From assembly GCA_037447655.1 (NCBI GenBank), contig JBBHKE010000705.1:62001-126000 (forward strand): a stretch of 64,000 nt of DNA, written 5' to 3'. This stretch comes from Zygnema cylindricum. Its lineage: Eukaryota > Streptophyta > Zygnematophyceae > Zygnematales > Zygnemataceae. The notes beneath the pieces are model-generated. The model did no database searches and was not told where the DNA came from. It saw only the letters and a list, made by a program, of their open reading frames with translations. The position numbers and the translations under genes were made by a program. Shown in pieces: positions 33,935 through 44,684 of this stretch (position 1 is the first letter of the stretch; every line of letters starts with the position of its first letter).

Positions 33935-34330
33935 ATGTTTTCCTCAACTATAGGCACATAGCTAAACGCCCCCTCTTTAGCATTTACCAAATCCTTTACC
34001 AAATGCGACTTAATGCGGATATTTTTCGTACATTTGCGGAATGCGTGATTCTTTACTAGCGCCATAGAACTTACACTGTCAGAATAAGTTTTCATACAAC
34101 CAACCGGATATCAAAACCTTTTAACATATCTTCAATCTTAATTGAAGCGTTTTTAGCATGGCATGTTGCCATATAGTCCACCTCATTGGAACTTAATGTC
34201 GTTTGGGGATAGAGCTTGGAACTCCATAAACTGTCGCTCTTACGGAAAACCAAAAGCATAATAGGATGTATAAATTCTTGAATCAAATTCAGCGTCCCAA
34301 TCCAATGCGGGCCTTTTGCGTGTATCGGGT
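33935..34330 (-). pseudogene. Ty1/copia RNase H remnant
   Basis: On the minus strand TTLSSNEVDYMATCHAKNASI aligns with the copia motif (ALS-T-EAEY-A...A-KEA-W). It continues in another frame with YSDSVSSMALVKN, FRKCTKNIRIKSHLVKDLV and a terminal YVPIVEEN. This is the C-terminal end of copia pol. At least one frame shift; no LTR identified with confidence, although 34700-35060 has an LTR-like feel (AATAAA, AC-rich tail). Confidence 0.75.
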
Positions 34331-36083
34331 TTGTTTTATGTTGCCCTGTATTCAGTTTAGTTTCTTGCTTTATAGTGTTTCTTAGTGGGTGTTAGTGGGA
34401 TAAATGGAGTGAGAGAATGAGGGACAAGTATCCCCTTCGTATTGAAGAAAAATGGCTTTGAATAAATATACGACTTTACCCTGGAGCTCTTTTCCTCTTC
34501 AATCTGAATGCTACTGCTGTGCAATGCTATTGTCTCTTTCATTCTTTTACTGATATTTTCAGATATCAACACTTTCCCTGACAAAAAAATCAAATTTACA
34601 AATTCTAATTCAAGGTAATTCATTCCCCAGGTTGAGGGGCAAATTCAAATTTCGATGCCTAAAAAACGTTTTTGATGTTGGTTTAAGGCGCTCACCCTAG
34701 CCCTTGGCCGAGGGTTAGGGTAGATAAGCCTAAAATATACACTAGGAAGTAGTGTTGTTATGTGACTCACAAAGGGTTCAGAGGAAGAAGTAGAAATAGA
34801 TGTAGACAATAGATGAGGCAGGTTTAGGCAAGCTTTAAATGGAATTATAAATGGTAGAAATTACAATTGTCTCTTGGACATTTCCCTATCTAAATAAAAG
34901 CTGGATTCTCCTCCTATGGCTATTCGTCTAATCTCTGTGATCTCTCTGTACAATATGTTTCTGTGAATAAAGTGCTAAACACCATTGCTTAAACAATCTT
35001 GCTATCATGTGATGTGATGTGTGAGAGAGATAGATCTCTTGCTATGCAATATTCTCTATTTGTACATGTGCATCCCAATCTGCATGTGAAATGTGTGCAC
35101 GATATGGTCCAATCACTAGACGCCAAAATACACAGTTTCAGCCGTCGGTGGCCGCGCCCAAAGTTGCGTTAGTATTTCCGCCGAAAAAAGTGTGTCGTGG
35201 AATCGTCCCTCGATTCCGTATGATTCGATCCTGCCGTCCGTACAATATCGGCGATCCGATTTCCGTACATAATATCTGCCGAGATCGTCTAAAATCAACA
35301 TTTGAGTCTACTTTTATCGCATTGATTTTTTTACTTCTTGGACAACATGTGGGTTTTTAGTCATTGGGTTTTCCACTGGCCCAAAAAAATCAACCATTAA
35401 TGAGTTTATTTTGTGACCTATCCATTGGTATGCAACTTTACTCTGTATATTAACTTTACTTTCCAACAGCCCGTGGTATATGAGTTTTGTGCATGTTGTT
35501 AACATCCGTAGTATATGGGTTTTATGCATATTGTTCAACAACATAGATAATATGTCAACATATGGGATACCATTACGGAATATAGAATTTAATAACATAA
35601 AAAAAGTACGCGCTTTTGATTTAATGTAGAATTCCTCGACGTCCTAGTCGTCTCTTATTTCTTTTGTGACCATCAGCGTTCCTTTTTTTGAGAAGACTTC
35701 TGTACGTGGCGACGGTTTTGCGGTTATGGCGGTTAAGATGACAGCTAAACGTTCATGTTTCCCCTGGACCGTCTGTTTTATGCCGTTCCGGTAAATATTA
35801 ACCGTACGAGTTTTTCTTTCGTTTACGGTATTTAGTGTACCATCGTCTTTTTCTAGTCTTGGACGGATTATTTTACCCGTGCGGCTTCACGCCGGATACT
35901 CCGTTCGACACCGGATATTACGGGCAGCGTCAGTTTGTCGTTACTTGTGCTGGACTTTGGCGTACGGAACGCATCATTTCACTAGTAAAGTTAAAAAAAA
36001 CAATGGACTGGCGACCAAATCTACACTTAGGGTTTGACTTTTGGAAGTACGGCGGATACGGTCCTAAAAAATTCGTAACTAAA
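34331..36083. other. Spacer, no gene supported
   Basis: Short ORFs on both strands without signatures. 35100-35300 and 35700-36000 are relatively GC- and CG-rich but give no family match. Confidence 0.3.
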
Positions 36084-36655
36084 GTACACCGTGAATCCCT
36101 ATTAGTAGTGTTGGGTATCGGGTAGTTTCATATCGCGATAATCTCGATATTCGATATATCGAATATCGATCGAGGAAAGTCCTCGATATATCGTACCAAC
36201 ATAAATTATCACGATATATATCGCGATATATTGAAATTTTAATATATATATATATATATATTTTTTAATATGTTATTTTAGCGATAATGACAAATTTTCT
36301 GAAACGCAACGTACGCCGTGATTTTCGTTCCGTTACTTAAAAGGTAACGCCGCAAAATGTAACGGACGAAAAAGTACTTATACTGTAATACTAATATTGT
36401 AACACATATAGATACTTATTTAGTACATACTACGGTACAGAACTTCACATATGGAAACTTGAAACCCACACTAATTAAGTCAAAGTATGATATGAAAAAA
36501 AAAAATTGCAGACTGTTCGTTTCGGGCAGGAAGGCAGGAATACCTACCAATTAGCAATCTGCAATCTGCAGGCAAATTGGTAGCAATTAGTACATTATTA
36601 CTTATCCATTACCAGCGATTAATATTGTGCAAAGGTTACATTTTTTGTTTTCTCC

Positions 36656-38844
36656 ATGGATTCCCAAGAGATGGGAGGCAGCATGGGAGGTGAAGAGGAC
36701 AATGACACTGAACTGCTTCCGGATATGGAAACAGTAGAGTTAGAAAATTTATCCGAAATTGTAGATCAGTTTAGGGAAGCAAAAAAGGTTGTTCCGAAAG
36801 GAGTAAATTCAAAAGTTTGGCATCATTTCAAAGTCCTACATGATGGGAAGCATCCAGACAAAGCTTTTTGTAATCATTGTTCTATGCCTGTTGCGAGGGG
36901 GAAGTCAATGAGTCCTACCAATTTACTATCTCATTTAAAGGTTCACCATAAGAAGTTATTTGTAGGTGATAGGTTGAAAGAAATTGAAGAAAAGCGAGGA
37001 GCTTTGGAGGATTTCGTAGAGCGAGGATCGGCAACATCCTTCAAAGATAGGCTCATTCGGTGGATAGTGTTAGACTACCAGCCACTAAGTGTGGTGGAGA
37101 GCCCTGAATTTCGAGAGATGATCAAGGGCTTGGCGCCAAAGGTGGCGATACCAGATCGACGTGGAATAATATCGAGAATGGAGGAAATCGAAATAAAGGT
37201 TCGTCTAAGTTTAGGGAAACTCTTTGAAGATGAAACTTTGAGCGTTACCATGGACACATGGACTTCTTTATCAAATGAATCCTATTGTTCTATGACGGCT
37301 CACTTTATCAACTCAGAATGGGAGCTTCAAAATGAGCTTCAAAATGTTTGCTTAGGTTGCTCTCCATTTCCTGGTAGCCATACAGCAGAAGCAATCGGTG
37401 AAAAGTTTAAGGAAATGTTAGGAGGATATAGTATTTCCGAGAAATCGGTGGCCGTTTGTGTTACGGATACAGCGGCTGCTATCAAAAAAGCGGGGAAATC
37501 CATGTCTTGTGATTGGCATGGTTGTATGGACCATTTGTTGGAGCTAGTTACGGGAAAGTTTTTTAATGGTCCTAGTGTTGCACAACATTTGGAAAGTGCA
37601 CGCAATCTTGTGGGATTTTTTCGAAGCTCATCGAGAGCAACTAATATCCTTAAAAATGTTGCTAGTGAAATAAGTGGAAGGTCTTGATACCGGATGTAGC
37701 CACTAGGTGGTGGTCCACATACTCCATGCTCACTTCGATTTTGCATTTGAAAATTCCGTTAAAGGCACTTATAACAACAATTGTACCACTAAATGCGAGG
37801 TTGAGTGAAGAGTCTTGGATGGTCATCGAGAGAGGTGTTGTAATTTTAAAACCTTTTATGGTTGCACAATGTGTGTTAGAAGGGGAAAAGTATGTAACTT
37901 TGAGTTGGGTGCCGGTAATTGTCCACTCACTACTAAAGGGACTCAAAAAAGTAGTGGAAGACAGCTCAAGTGGATCATGTGATGATTTGGCGATCAACGC
38001 AATTGCGGAGACGATGCTAACCGATTTTGAGACACGATTCGGCACCTTTGAGTTAAAAACTTTACCGATGAAAATGTTTATTGCTTGTGCACTAGATCCA
38101 AGGACGAAAACCCTAGGATTTTTAACACCTCTAGAGGTAGATAGGGTATGGCAAGAGATTGTGAACATGATGTTGGGTAAATTTGATATTGATGCCGAAT
38201 TGATTGAAAATTGTGAGGGTGGTAGTGAAGGGTTGTTGATGGAAATCGGAAACAACTCAAATGAAAAAGGTGTGAATGAACTTGATGACGATGATGAGGA
38301 TGACATCTTCAAAGCATTACAAAAAGATCATCCCATTTCCATGTCTTCGGTAAAGGAATCCGTTCTAAAACCTTCGAACACGGAACTAACTCGAGATGAG
38401 TTTAAGGTTAATTTGCTTCACGAAGTTCAACTTTACAAAGGAAGAAGTGTTTTGGAACATTCGGAACACAATCGGGGAAACCCATTAAAGTGGTGGGACG
38501 AAAAGAAAAATTTGTTACCGACATTGAGCTCTTTGGCTCGTATAATTCTAGCTATACCGGCCACTTCGGCTCCTTCCGAGCGAATATTTTCCATTGCTGG
38601 TCAAGTCAACACGGTCAAGCGAAACCGGTTGTCTCCGGAATCGGTTGAAAGACTTGTTTTCCTCAAAGGTTCTTGGAAAGCAACGGAATCGCTCATCAAT
38701 ATTCGCGATGATAAAGGAAAGAATATTGAAATGGAGGAAAACATTAACGACAACGAGAACAATAAAGTTGTTGCTAAGAAACGTCGGAAAGAAACGGTAA
38801 AGGAAATTGGAGATTGGTGGAATAATTTATCCAACAAAAAATGA
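36656..38844 (+). pseudogene. hAT transposase with BED zinc finger, one frame break
   Basis: ATG at 36656. The BED-type zinc finger has C72, C75, H93 and H97/98. The RNase-H-like catalytic region includes VTMDTWTS and CVTDTAAAIKKAG, followed by WHGCMDHLLELV. The C-terminal hATC dimerisation domain contains KWWDEKKNLLP, IPATSAPSERIFS and KRNRLSPESVERLVFLK. Frame 1 ends at TGA 37685-37687; the protein continues one frame back from 37684 (IPDVATRWWSTYSML), exactly where hAT proteins have their conserved TRW-S motif, so a 1-base deletion near 37683 explains the break. Otherwise about 730 residues are open, a normal hAT length. An intron is unlikely because no GT-AG pair is needed. Confidence 0.9.
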
Positions 38845-39470
38845 TTTTACAAAATTATGTTTTTTAGGGAAGATTTATAGGGTGCACGGTTATGAGTATT
38901 TGATTTTCAGTTTATTAGTTTGAGAAACATTAGATAATTTTGATTTGGATTTCGAATATTGGGAAATTGGAAAATTAGAAAATTAGAAAATTCGGGATTT
39001 TGGGATTATGGGATATTTACGTGTTTGAATGTTGGAAATGTTCGATTATTCGCAAAACATGGACATGCCGGAGTTTAAAACCTCAAGGAATTTGATTTTT
39101 AATTTGAATAATTGCATTTTTATTTTTATAATTTTTATTTCTATTTTTATTAAATACTATTTGAAGTGTATAAAATGTGAATTTTAATTCTTGTTTTTAG
39201 GGGTATATTTTAAGTGTTTGAAATGTGCTTTTTGAATTTTATTTTTATGAATTATTTTTGAAGTGTACAAAATGATAATTTTTATTATTATTTTTATTAA
39301 TCATTAAATGAAGTGTACAAAATGTGAGTTTGTATTATCATTTTTATTTTTTATTTTTTAACGTGTATAAAATGTGAATTTTTATTCTTATTATTATTAA
39401 TTATTTTTTGAAGTGCACAAGTTGTAAAATCGTATTCTTATTTTTATTTTTATTAATTGGAGTAACTAGT
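38845..39470. other. AT-rich 3' region of the hAT element
   Basis: Loose repeats of GAAGTGTACAAAATGTGA-TTTTTATT words at about 70-base spacing (39165-39430). No ORF. Confidence 0.5.
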
Positions 39471-39474
39471 GTCC

Positions 39475-39870
39475 TCAGCTAGTACTATTGGCAGCAGCAG
39501 TAGCACTGCCAGCAGTTAGTACTACTGGCAGCACTAGTACTACTGCCAACAGCTTGTAATACTGCCAGCAGTTAGTACTACTGGCAGCACTAGTACTACT
39601 GCCAGCAGCTAGTACTACTGGCACAACTAGTACTACTGCCAACAGCTAGCAATACTGCCAGCACTAATACTACTGGCAGCTGCAGTAGTACTGCCAACAG
39701 CTAGTACTACTGCCAGCACTAGTACTACTGCCAGCAGCTAGTACTACTGGCAGCACTAGTACTACTGCCAGCAGCTAGTACTACTGCCAGCACTAATACT
39801 ACTGGCAGCTGCAGTAGTACTGCCAGCAGCTAGTACTACTGGCAGCAGCAATAGCAATGCCAGCTAGTAT
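39475..39870. repeat. 18-19-bp variant repeat array inside the hAT element
   Basis: About 20 units of the type AGCAGCTAGTACTACTGCC and AGCACTAGTACTACTGGC, alternating in higher-order pairs. AGTACT and CTAGTACTAG cores are self-complementary. The array lies 435 to 830 bases inside the right end of the element. It is absent from the 448-bp MITE. Confidence 0.9.
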
Positions 39871-40513
39871 CACTTGCAGTAGCAAAAGCACAAATGCTTA
39901 CGGTACAGCTATGGACATGAAAATAATTCCTCTCAATCTTCAGTTTCCAATCATTTTTTTGTTTCCAAAACCACTTTGTTTTTGTTTCTCAAATTCTGGT
40001 TCTCAATTAATCAATTAACAATTTCCGATTCGCAGGTTTCGGTTCACAGTCTACGTGAAAAAAAAAGAAAAACATCCTCCACCACTTTCACACCTGTCCT
40101 TCTCTTCTTCAGAGAATTGACTGGGATTTTTTTATTTTTTTTAAAGAAACCTCGATATATCGTCGATACGATATATCGGCGATATATCGGCGATATATCG
40201 CGATAATTTGAAATTCGATATATCGAAGCGATATATCGAATATCGGGTACCTGAAATTCGATATATATCGAATATCGGCAATGGGTCCTCGATACCCAAC
40301 ACTAACTATTAGTGTTAATGTTTTTTTTGCCGCTTAAAACATATTTTCTCCGTACACACTTGTCGGATTGTAAATCCGACGGTTGGAATCGATAAGTTTT
40401 CATCTCATCTTCCGATTGGCGGTCTCAAATTGAAAAAAGGACAAGTGTGCACGGAGAAAAGATGTTTTAAGTGGCGTAAAAATTATTAACACTAATAGCG
40501 ATATAGGGTGTAC

Positions 40514-40848
40514 CTGTTAAAACTCTGGAAATGTGGAACGTTTTAAGGTCTGTCCGTACAAACGGCCGCGTCTTGAATAATCCCTTCACAAACGCGCATT
40601 ATTTCCGTACAGTACGGTCAGCAAATTACGAAAATCCCGCACGCCACGCGGAGAAGACGCCAGAATGTATAAATTGAAAAGTTAATTAAAAAAAAATACA
40701 AAAAATAACAAAAAAAAAACAACAAGTAAGAATTTTTTGTATTATTTTTTTGTATTTTTTCTCCAAGCTTCAAGGCTATCGATCACCGGTCGGCAACTTT
40801 GCTACCGGCTGCGTCAGCAGTTTCTAGCGGCTACAAACGGCCGTCAAT
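40514..40848. promoter_or_regulatory. Spacer and conserved 5' block of LysM-like copy 3
   Basis: From about 40660 the A-rich stretch and the GCGGCTACAAACGGCCGTCAATATG leader match the other three loci. Confidence 0.4.
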
Positions 40849-41000
40849 ATGAGTCGCCAGCCGTCAACTATTCTGCTGCTCTTTGTGGTGGCTGCCGCTT
40901 GCGCTGCTGTCCACGTGGCACCTCTTTCGTTTGGAGTTACATATCTTACACTATAGATCTAGTCTTTTAGGCATTTCTCTTTGGGTTTGCTTCCGCTAAC

Positions 41001-41156
41001 ATGTCTGATAATGGCTCAGCTCCTATTGCAAGTGCTCCTATTAGCCGTAGTGCTCCACCTGCTCCTGCTGGTGCAAGTGTGGCTCCTAGTGGGAGTGGAT
41101 CACAGCCGAGTCTTAATGCCCATGACCTTCAACATAATTCCCTTCTTAGTTTCTAA
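41001..41156 (+). CDS. Small Pro/Ser/Ala-rich ORF in the insertion within copy 3
   Basis: 51 codons (MSDNGSAPIASAPISRSAPP...) in DNA that interrupts copy 3 of the LysM-like gene. Composition resembles the N terminus of some retrotransposon Gag proteins, but no domain is visible. It may be chance. Confidence 0.2.
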   Translation: MSDNGSAPIASAPISRSAPPAPAGASVAPSGSGSQPSLNAHDLQHNSLLSF

Positions 41157-41574
41157 CTCTCAAATTCTAGTACATCAATTAAGCGTTATGTACCTACTTG
41201 CTTCTTCTTGGTACTTTTTTTTAGTGATATGGAAGATTCCTATGGGGAGTTCTAGTAATCTACACATAGTACTTAGATGCTTTTTTCACTTAGCAATCGG
41301 ACCCCTTTTTAGTGTGGATTGCCTAGATTAGATTCACCGTAATCGGTCACAACTTGACTAGATGTACCGGTAAAAACCGCGTAAAAACCTCTCAAAAACT
41401 GCTGCTTCCTCCCTTTAGTTTAAAAATTAGTTTATTTTTCCCTCAAAGGGCTTTTGTCTTCTTGTAAAAAGATCATCTTTGCTAAGATAGAATTAGCAAC
41501 AAACCTCTCCTTTTCATTCCTTGTTCGTCTCTTTTTATTTCTCTTTGCCATCGGCCATATTCATATTTTTTGTA

Positions 41575-41790
41575 CATACGTGAAACGTGCGCTCGATATC
41601 TGGAATTGTGGTAAAATCCAAACTAAAACCTATATAAAATTGGACCCACCAGCGAAACATCTGAGCTGGTGGTACAGTGGTTAGTACATTCACAGCTAAA
41701 GTGAAAGGTCCCAGGTTCAAATCCTGGCCGCCTCATCAATCCCTTTATTGGGATCGTCCATTCTATCCCCCGATTCTAGGAATCTTAACA
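41575..41790 (+). mobile_element. tRNA-derived SINE-like repeat in the intron of copy 3
   Basis: The core is 41663-41736: GAGCTGGTGGTACAGTGGTTAGT (A-box-like) and GGTTCAAATCC (B box), ending CTGGCCGCCTCAT. Same family and orientation relative to the gene as the repeat at 31395-31620, but at the base level they differ considerably. Confidence 0.6.
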
Positions 41791-42266
41791 TTTTTGGCAT
41801 CTTCCCGTTTTTGTCTTTCTTTCCTTTTTCGGCCTTTTCATGGGCTCACATTTAATAGAGAATAGAAAACGGAGGAGAAAAGGAAGAAGGAGAGGGAGAG
41901 AGCAAGAGTGGAGTGGGGAAAGGGGAGGGGTGAGTGGAAAGAAGGGGGAAAGGAGAGGAGGATCAAAAGAGAAAAAATATGAATGTGCAAGCTATTGTAT
42001 TTGAAAACCAAGATCAGATCCAAACAATGATTGCCTTTTTTTCTTAGTGTAGTGGCCCATATTACATGTGGCAACCTTCGGACACGTGTCAATCTGTGAT
42101 TAATAAATTTTGAGGCGCGAGGACGTCATTATCTTGGACCCAATGTATGGGTACAAATGCGGGAAGTTGTGTTGGGACAGGGAGCACTTGGGCGGATGGA
42201 AGAATGATTTGTGTTTCAGATTGCTATAATCCTAGTGGTGGTAGAGTTACATATTGTTATGGTTGA

Positions 42267-43583
42267 AGAAAACAAGCACATGTTTTAATGTTGGTGGGTC
42301 AAAATTGTTAGAATGTGCAATGTTTGAATTTTTATTTGGTAATAGTGTGGTTTGTTTCGTGCGAGTGGTGCGTCACACTTTATGATTTAGGTCGCGCGTT
42401 TTGTTTCGTAGGTTATTTTCGTGCGGTTAAATGTTTTTTAGTTTATTCGCGCGTGTTTGTTTTTTTGTTCCGTACATTGTGCTTGTTCGGTCGTGTTTTT
42501 TTTTTGTTTGTTTTTTTTGCGTGTAGTTGGTTTCGCGCGCGGTACTTATTTCGTGTTGTACTTTAGTTCGCGTCGTACATACGTGTCCTTGGTAGTTCTT
42601 TGTGTTTTGTTTTGTTTTTTTAGGCAGTTAAAACTTAGATTTTTATTATTCAATTGTGTGTGAGAAAAGTAAGTAAAAATGTTTATTTTTGCTGGTCGGA
42701 TAATATAAGAGCATTGCTGAAGGGAAGATAATGTGGTACGGATTCCCCTTTTGTAAAATGGTTTATGGTAATTATTTATCTGTGAGATCTTGGTTAGGTT
42801 TTGAGTTATTTTGTTTTACTTTTACACATTTTTCCTGCGCTCGTAATTTATGAGTATTTATTTGACTTTTATTCTATCAAAAATTGCGAAAAAACCTTGA
42901 AAAAACCGTGAAACCCTAAAAAAACCCTAAAAACCCTACAAAAATCATTAAAGAATGGAAAAACTTGCTACGACTCCAATGGGATAAACACTAAATTGGA
43001 ATGCTCCAAAACTGAAACTTTCTCAATGCGGAAGCTTAATAAAAACTCAAAAAACATCAAAATCACACATAACATTCAACATAACATTAATAAGGAGTTT
43101 CTTCTCGGCAAAATACTCTCATATTAGACCGAAGCCTTTTCTACATCATACTCAATCACTCACAAGCTGGCTCTAGGGTTTTTTAGGATTTTTTTAGGGT
43201 TTTTTTAGGGTTTTTTAGTTGGCAGGAAAATTGAACCTAACTTCTGAATTCTGGAGCGTAAACAAAACATTTGAAATTTAGACAGAAAATAATGACCTAA
43301 GAATACACGTGCGGAAAGGTACGTCGCGAAACAAAACAATTGAAAATTTGAAACGAAACGACTTAAGATAACGTACGGAAACATAACTCGCACGAAAACA
43401 AAACAATCCAAACCGTACACATGAAGCGTACTACGAAACAAAATGCGCGAGGAAAACGCGCGACCAAACTTTACCACACTAATTACGAACCAACATGGGA
43501 ACATTGACATGGATTCCAACATGGCAAATCCTAACACTCCCCTTACAATGTGGGAATCCATACTAAATTTGAACAGATCTACA
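42267..43583. other. Spacer with inverted telomere-like arms
   Basis: 42320-42660 is TTTG- and TCGCG-rich; its ORFs are compositional. 42890-42950 has CCCTAAA-type words, and 43168-43220 has TTTAGGG-type words in the opposite sense. No gene. Confidence 0.4.
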
Positions 43584-44345
43584 TCATGCATTGCTTAGCA
43601 TGTCAGCTGCCTCCTCAACTGTAGGAAAAATTAAAGACTCCAATTCCTTTTCCTTCACTAAATCCCTCACAAAATACAAGTGAATTATGATGTGCTTAGT
43701 CCTTCTATGAAACACAGAATTTTTCAAAAGCACACTACTACTCATGCTATCCAAACATAATTTCATACAATTCCCATAAATTTCCAATTCACCCAAAATC
43801 TCTTTAAACCAAATTGAAGCTTTTGCCGCATAGCACGCCATCGTGTACTCCGCTTCAGTCAAACTCAAAGCCACTGTAGGCTGTAATCAATAGCTCCAAG
43901 AAATTTCCTCTCTACCCAAAACGAAATCATAGCTTGAAGTTGAATTTATCCTGTCGGAGTCACCACCCAAGTCAGCATTGCAATTTGAAATAATTCAAGA
44001 CATTTCCACTCAGAAAAACCAAGCTGATGCCTAAAGTACTGACCGAATACCTCAAAATTCTCTTAACTGGTTCACAAGGCTGCTTTTGAGGTGCCTGACT
44101 GTATCTGCTAACAATAGAAAAAGCTCCAGAAAAATATCAAGTCCATTCCCTACACTCAACAATCAACCAATTCTCTATAGGGTGCATCAACAATTTCCTC
44201 ATTCTCAATTTAAAAAGCTGCAATATTGGGTCAAGAGCTGTACTAAGTGCCTTGAAATCTAGCATACGAAAAAGACTCATAATTTTTTTACAATATAGTT
44301 TCCGACTGAGTTTAGTACAGCGGGATTCATCTTTAATCACCTCAA
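43584..44345 (-). pseudogene. Ty1/copia pol remnant (RNase H region)
   Basis: Minus-strand translation gives, in order, STALDPILQL, IVSRYSQAPQ, VKRILRY, a G-D-S-D region, and ALSLTEAEYTMACYAAKASIWFKEIL, then LCLDSMSSSVLLKN, HRRTKHI, YFVRDLV and a terminal ADMLSNA. This is the copia RT/RNase H junction through the C terminus. Several stops and shifts upstream of 43880. Confidence 0.85.
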
Positions 44346-44684
44346 TGCCTATACTGTACTTAGCTTAATCCATATCGGTCACCTTAAAATAATAAAATAA
44401 TAAACTATCCAGTTTTTCTCATGTAAGAATCAATTCTTCAATTATTTCCTAGCTATCCAAAACCATAATACATTCATCTGAAAACACACACTGAAAATAA
44501 TCTTATCAACGCCATCTTCCTAACATACACACCGGAATCTGAAACAGTTATAATAAATCCAAAATAAATTCAAACCTTATGCAAACTAAGATACTAAGTC
44601 CTAGGTAGATATTTCAATCCATACAAAGATTTCTTTAATCTCCATACTAAACAGGGTTTAGATGGTACCCCCACTAGAACCTTC
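44346..44684. other. Spacer between opposed copia fragments
   Basis: AT-rich, possibly further copia sequence on the minus strand. Nothing clear. Confidence 0.3.

Larger units (their letters stand above)
36106..40304 (+). mobile_element. hAT DNA transposon with transposase gene (4199 bp)
   Basis: Terminal inverted repeats TAGTGTTGGGTATCG / CGATACCCAACACTA (15 bp, perfect). The 8-base flanks are CCTATTAG (36098-36105) and ACTATTAG (40305-40312), one mismatch, as expected for an ageing hAT target duplication. Both ends carry arrays of the self-complementary CGATATATCG, plausible transposase-binding sites. The transposase is encoded at 36656-38844; AT-rich DNA and an 18-19-bp repeat array follow. 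It is the likely source of the 448-bp MITE at 19991. Confidence 0.93.
36084..40513. mobile_element. MITE interrupted by a complete hAT element
   Basis: GTACACCGTGAATCCCTATTAG (36084-36105) and, after the hAT insert, TGTTAATG...GCCGCTTAAAACATATTTTCTCCGT (from 40313) together form the left arm of a MITE. Its right arm is the inverted equivalent ending ATAGGGTGTAC at 40513. 30487-30694 is an uninterrupted relative. Without the insert the MITE is about 220 bp. Confidence 0.7.
40849..42266 (+). pseudogene. LysM-like eight-cysteine secreted protein, copy 3 (pseudogene)
   Basis: Exon 1 begins MSRQPSTILLLFVVAAA and matches the other copies up to about 40918, where foreign sequence starts and removes the linker and donor. 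Exon 2 is recognisable from the first Cys codon (42048) to TGA 42264-42266: CSGPYYMWQPSDTCQSV, SWTQCMGTNAG, RMICVSDCYNP. The 5' end of exon 2 (FNGGRR) is lost. The codon for the cysteine after QSVINKF is TGA (42111-42113), a one-base change. Intron sequence includes a SINE-like repeat (41663-41736) and a purine-rich tract (41865-41980). Confidence 0.82.

Noticed and set aside
37675-37690. Programmed frameshift in the hAT transposase
   Set aside because: hAT transposases are not known to use frameshifting and no slippery heptamer is seen; a 1-base deletion is simpler.
39475-39870. CRISPR-like array
   Set aside because: Units are contiguous without unique spacers and lie in a eukaryotic hAT element.
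42315-42663. Phe/Val-rich ORFs
   Set aside because: T-rich composition only; no domain, and no transcript signals visible.
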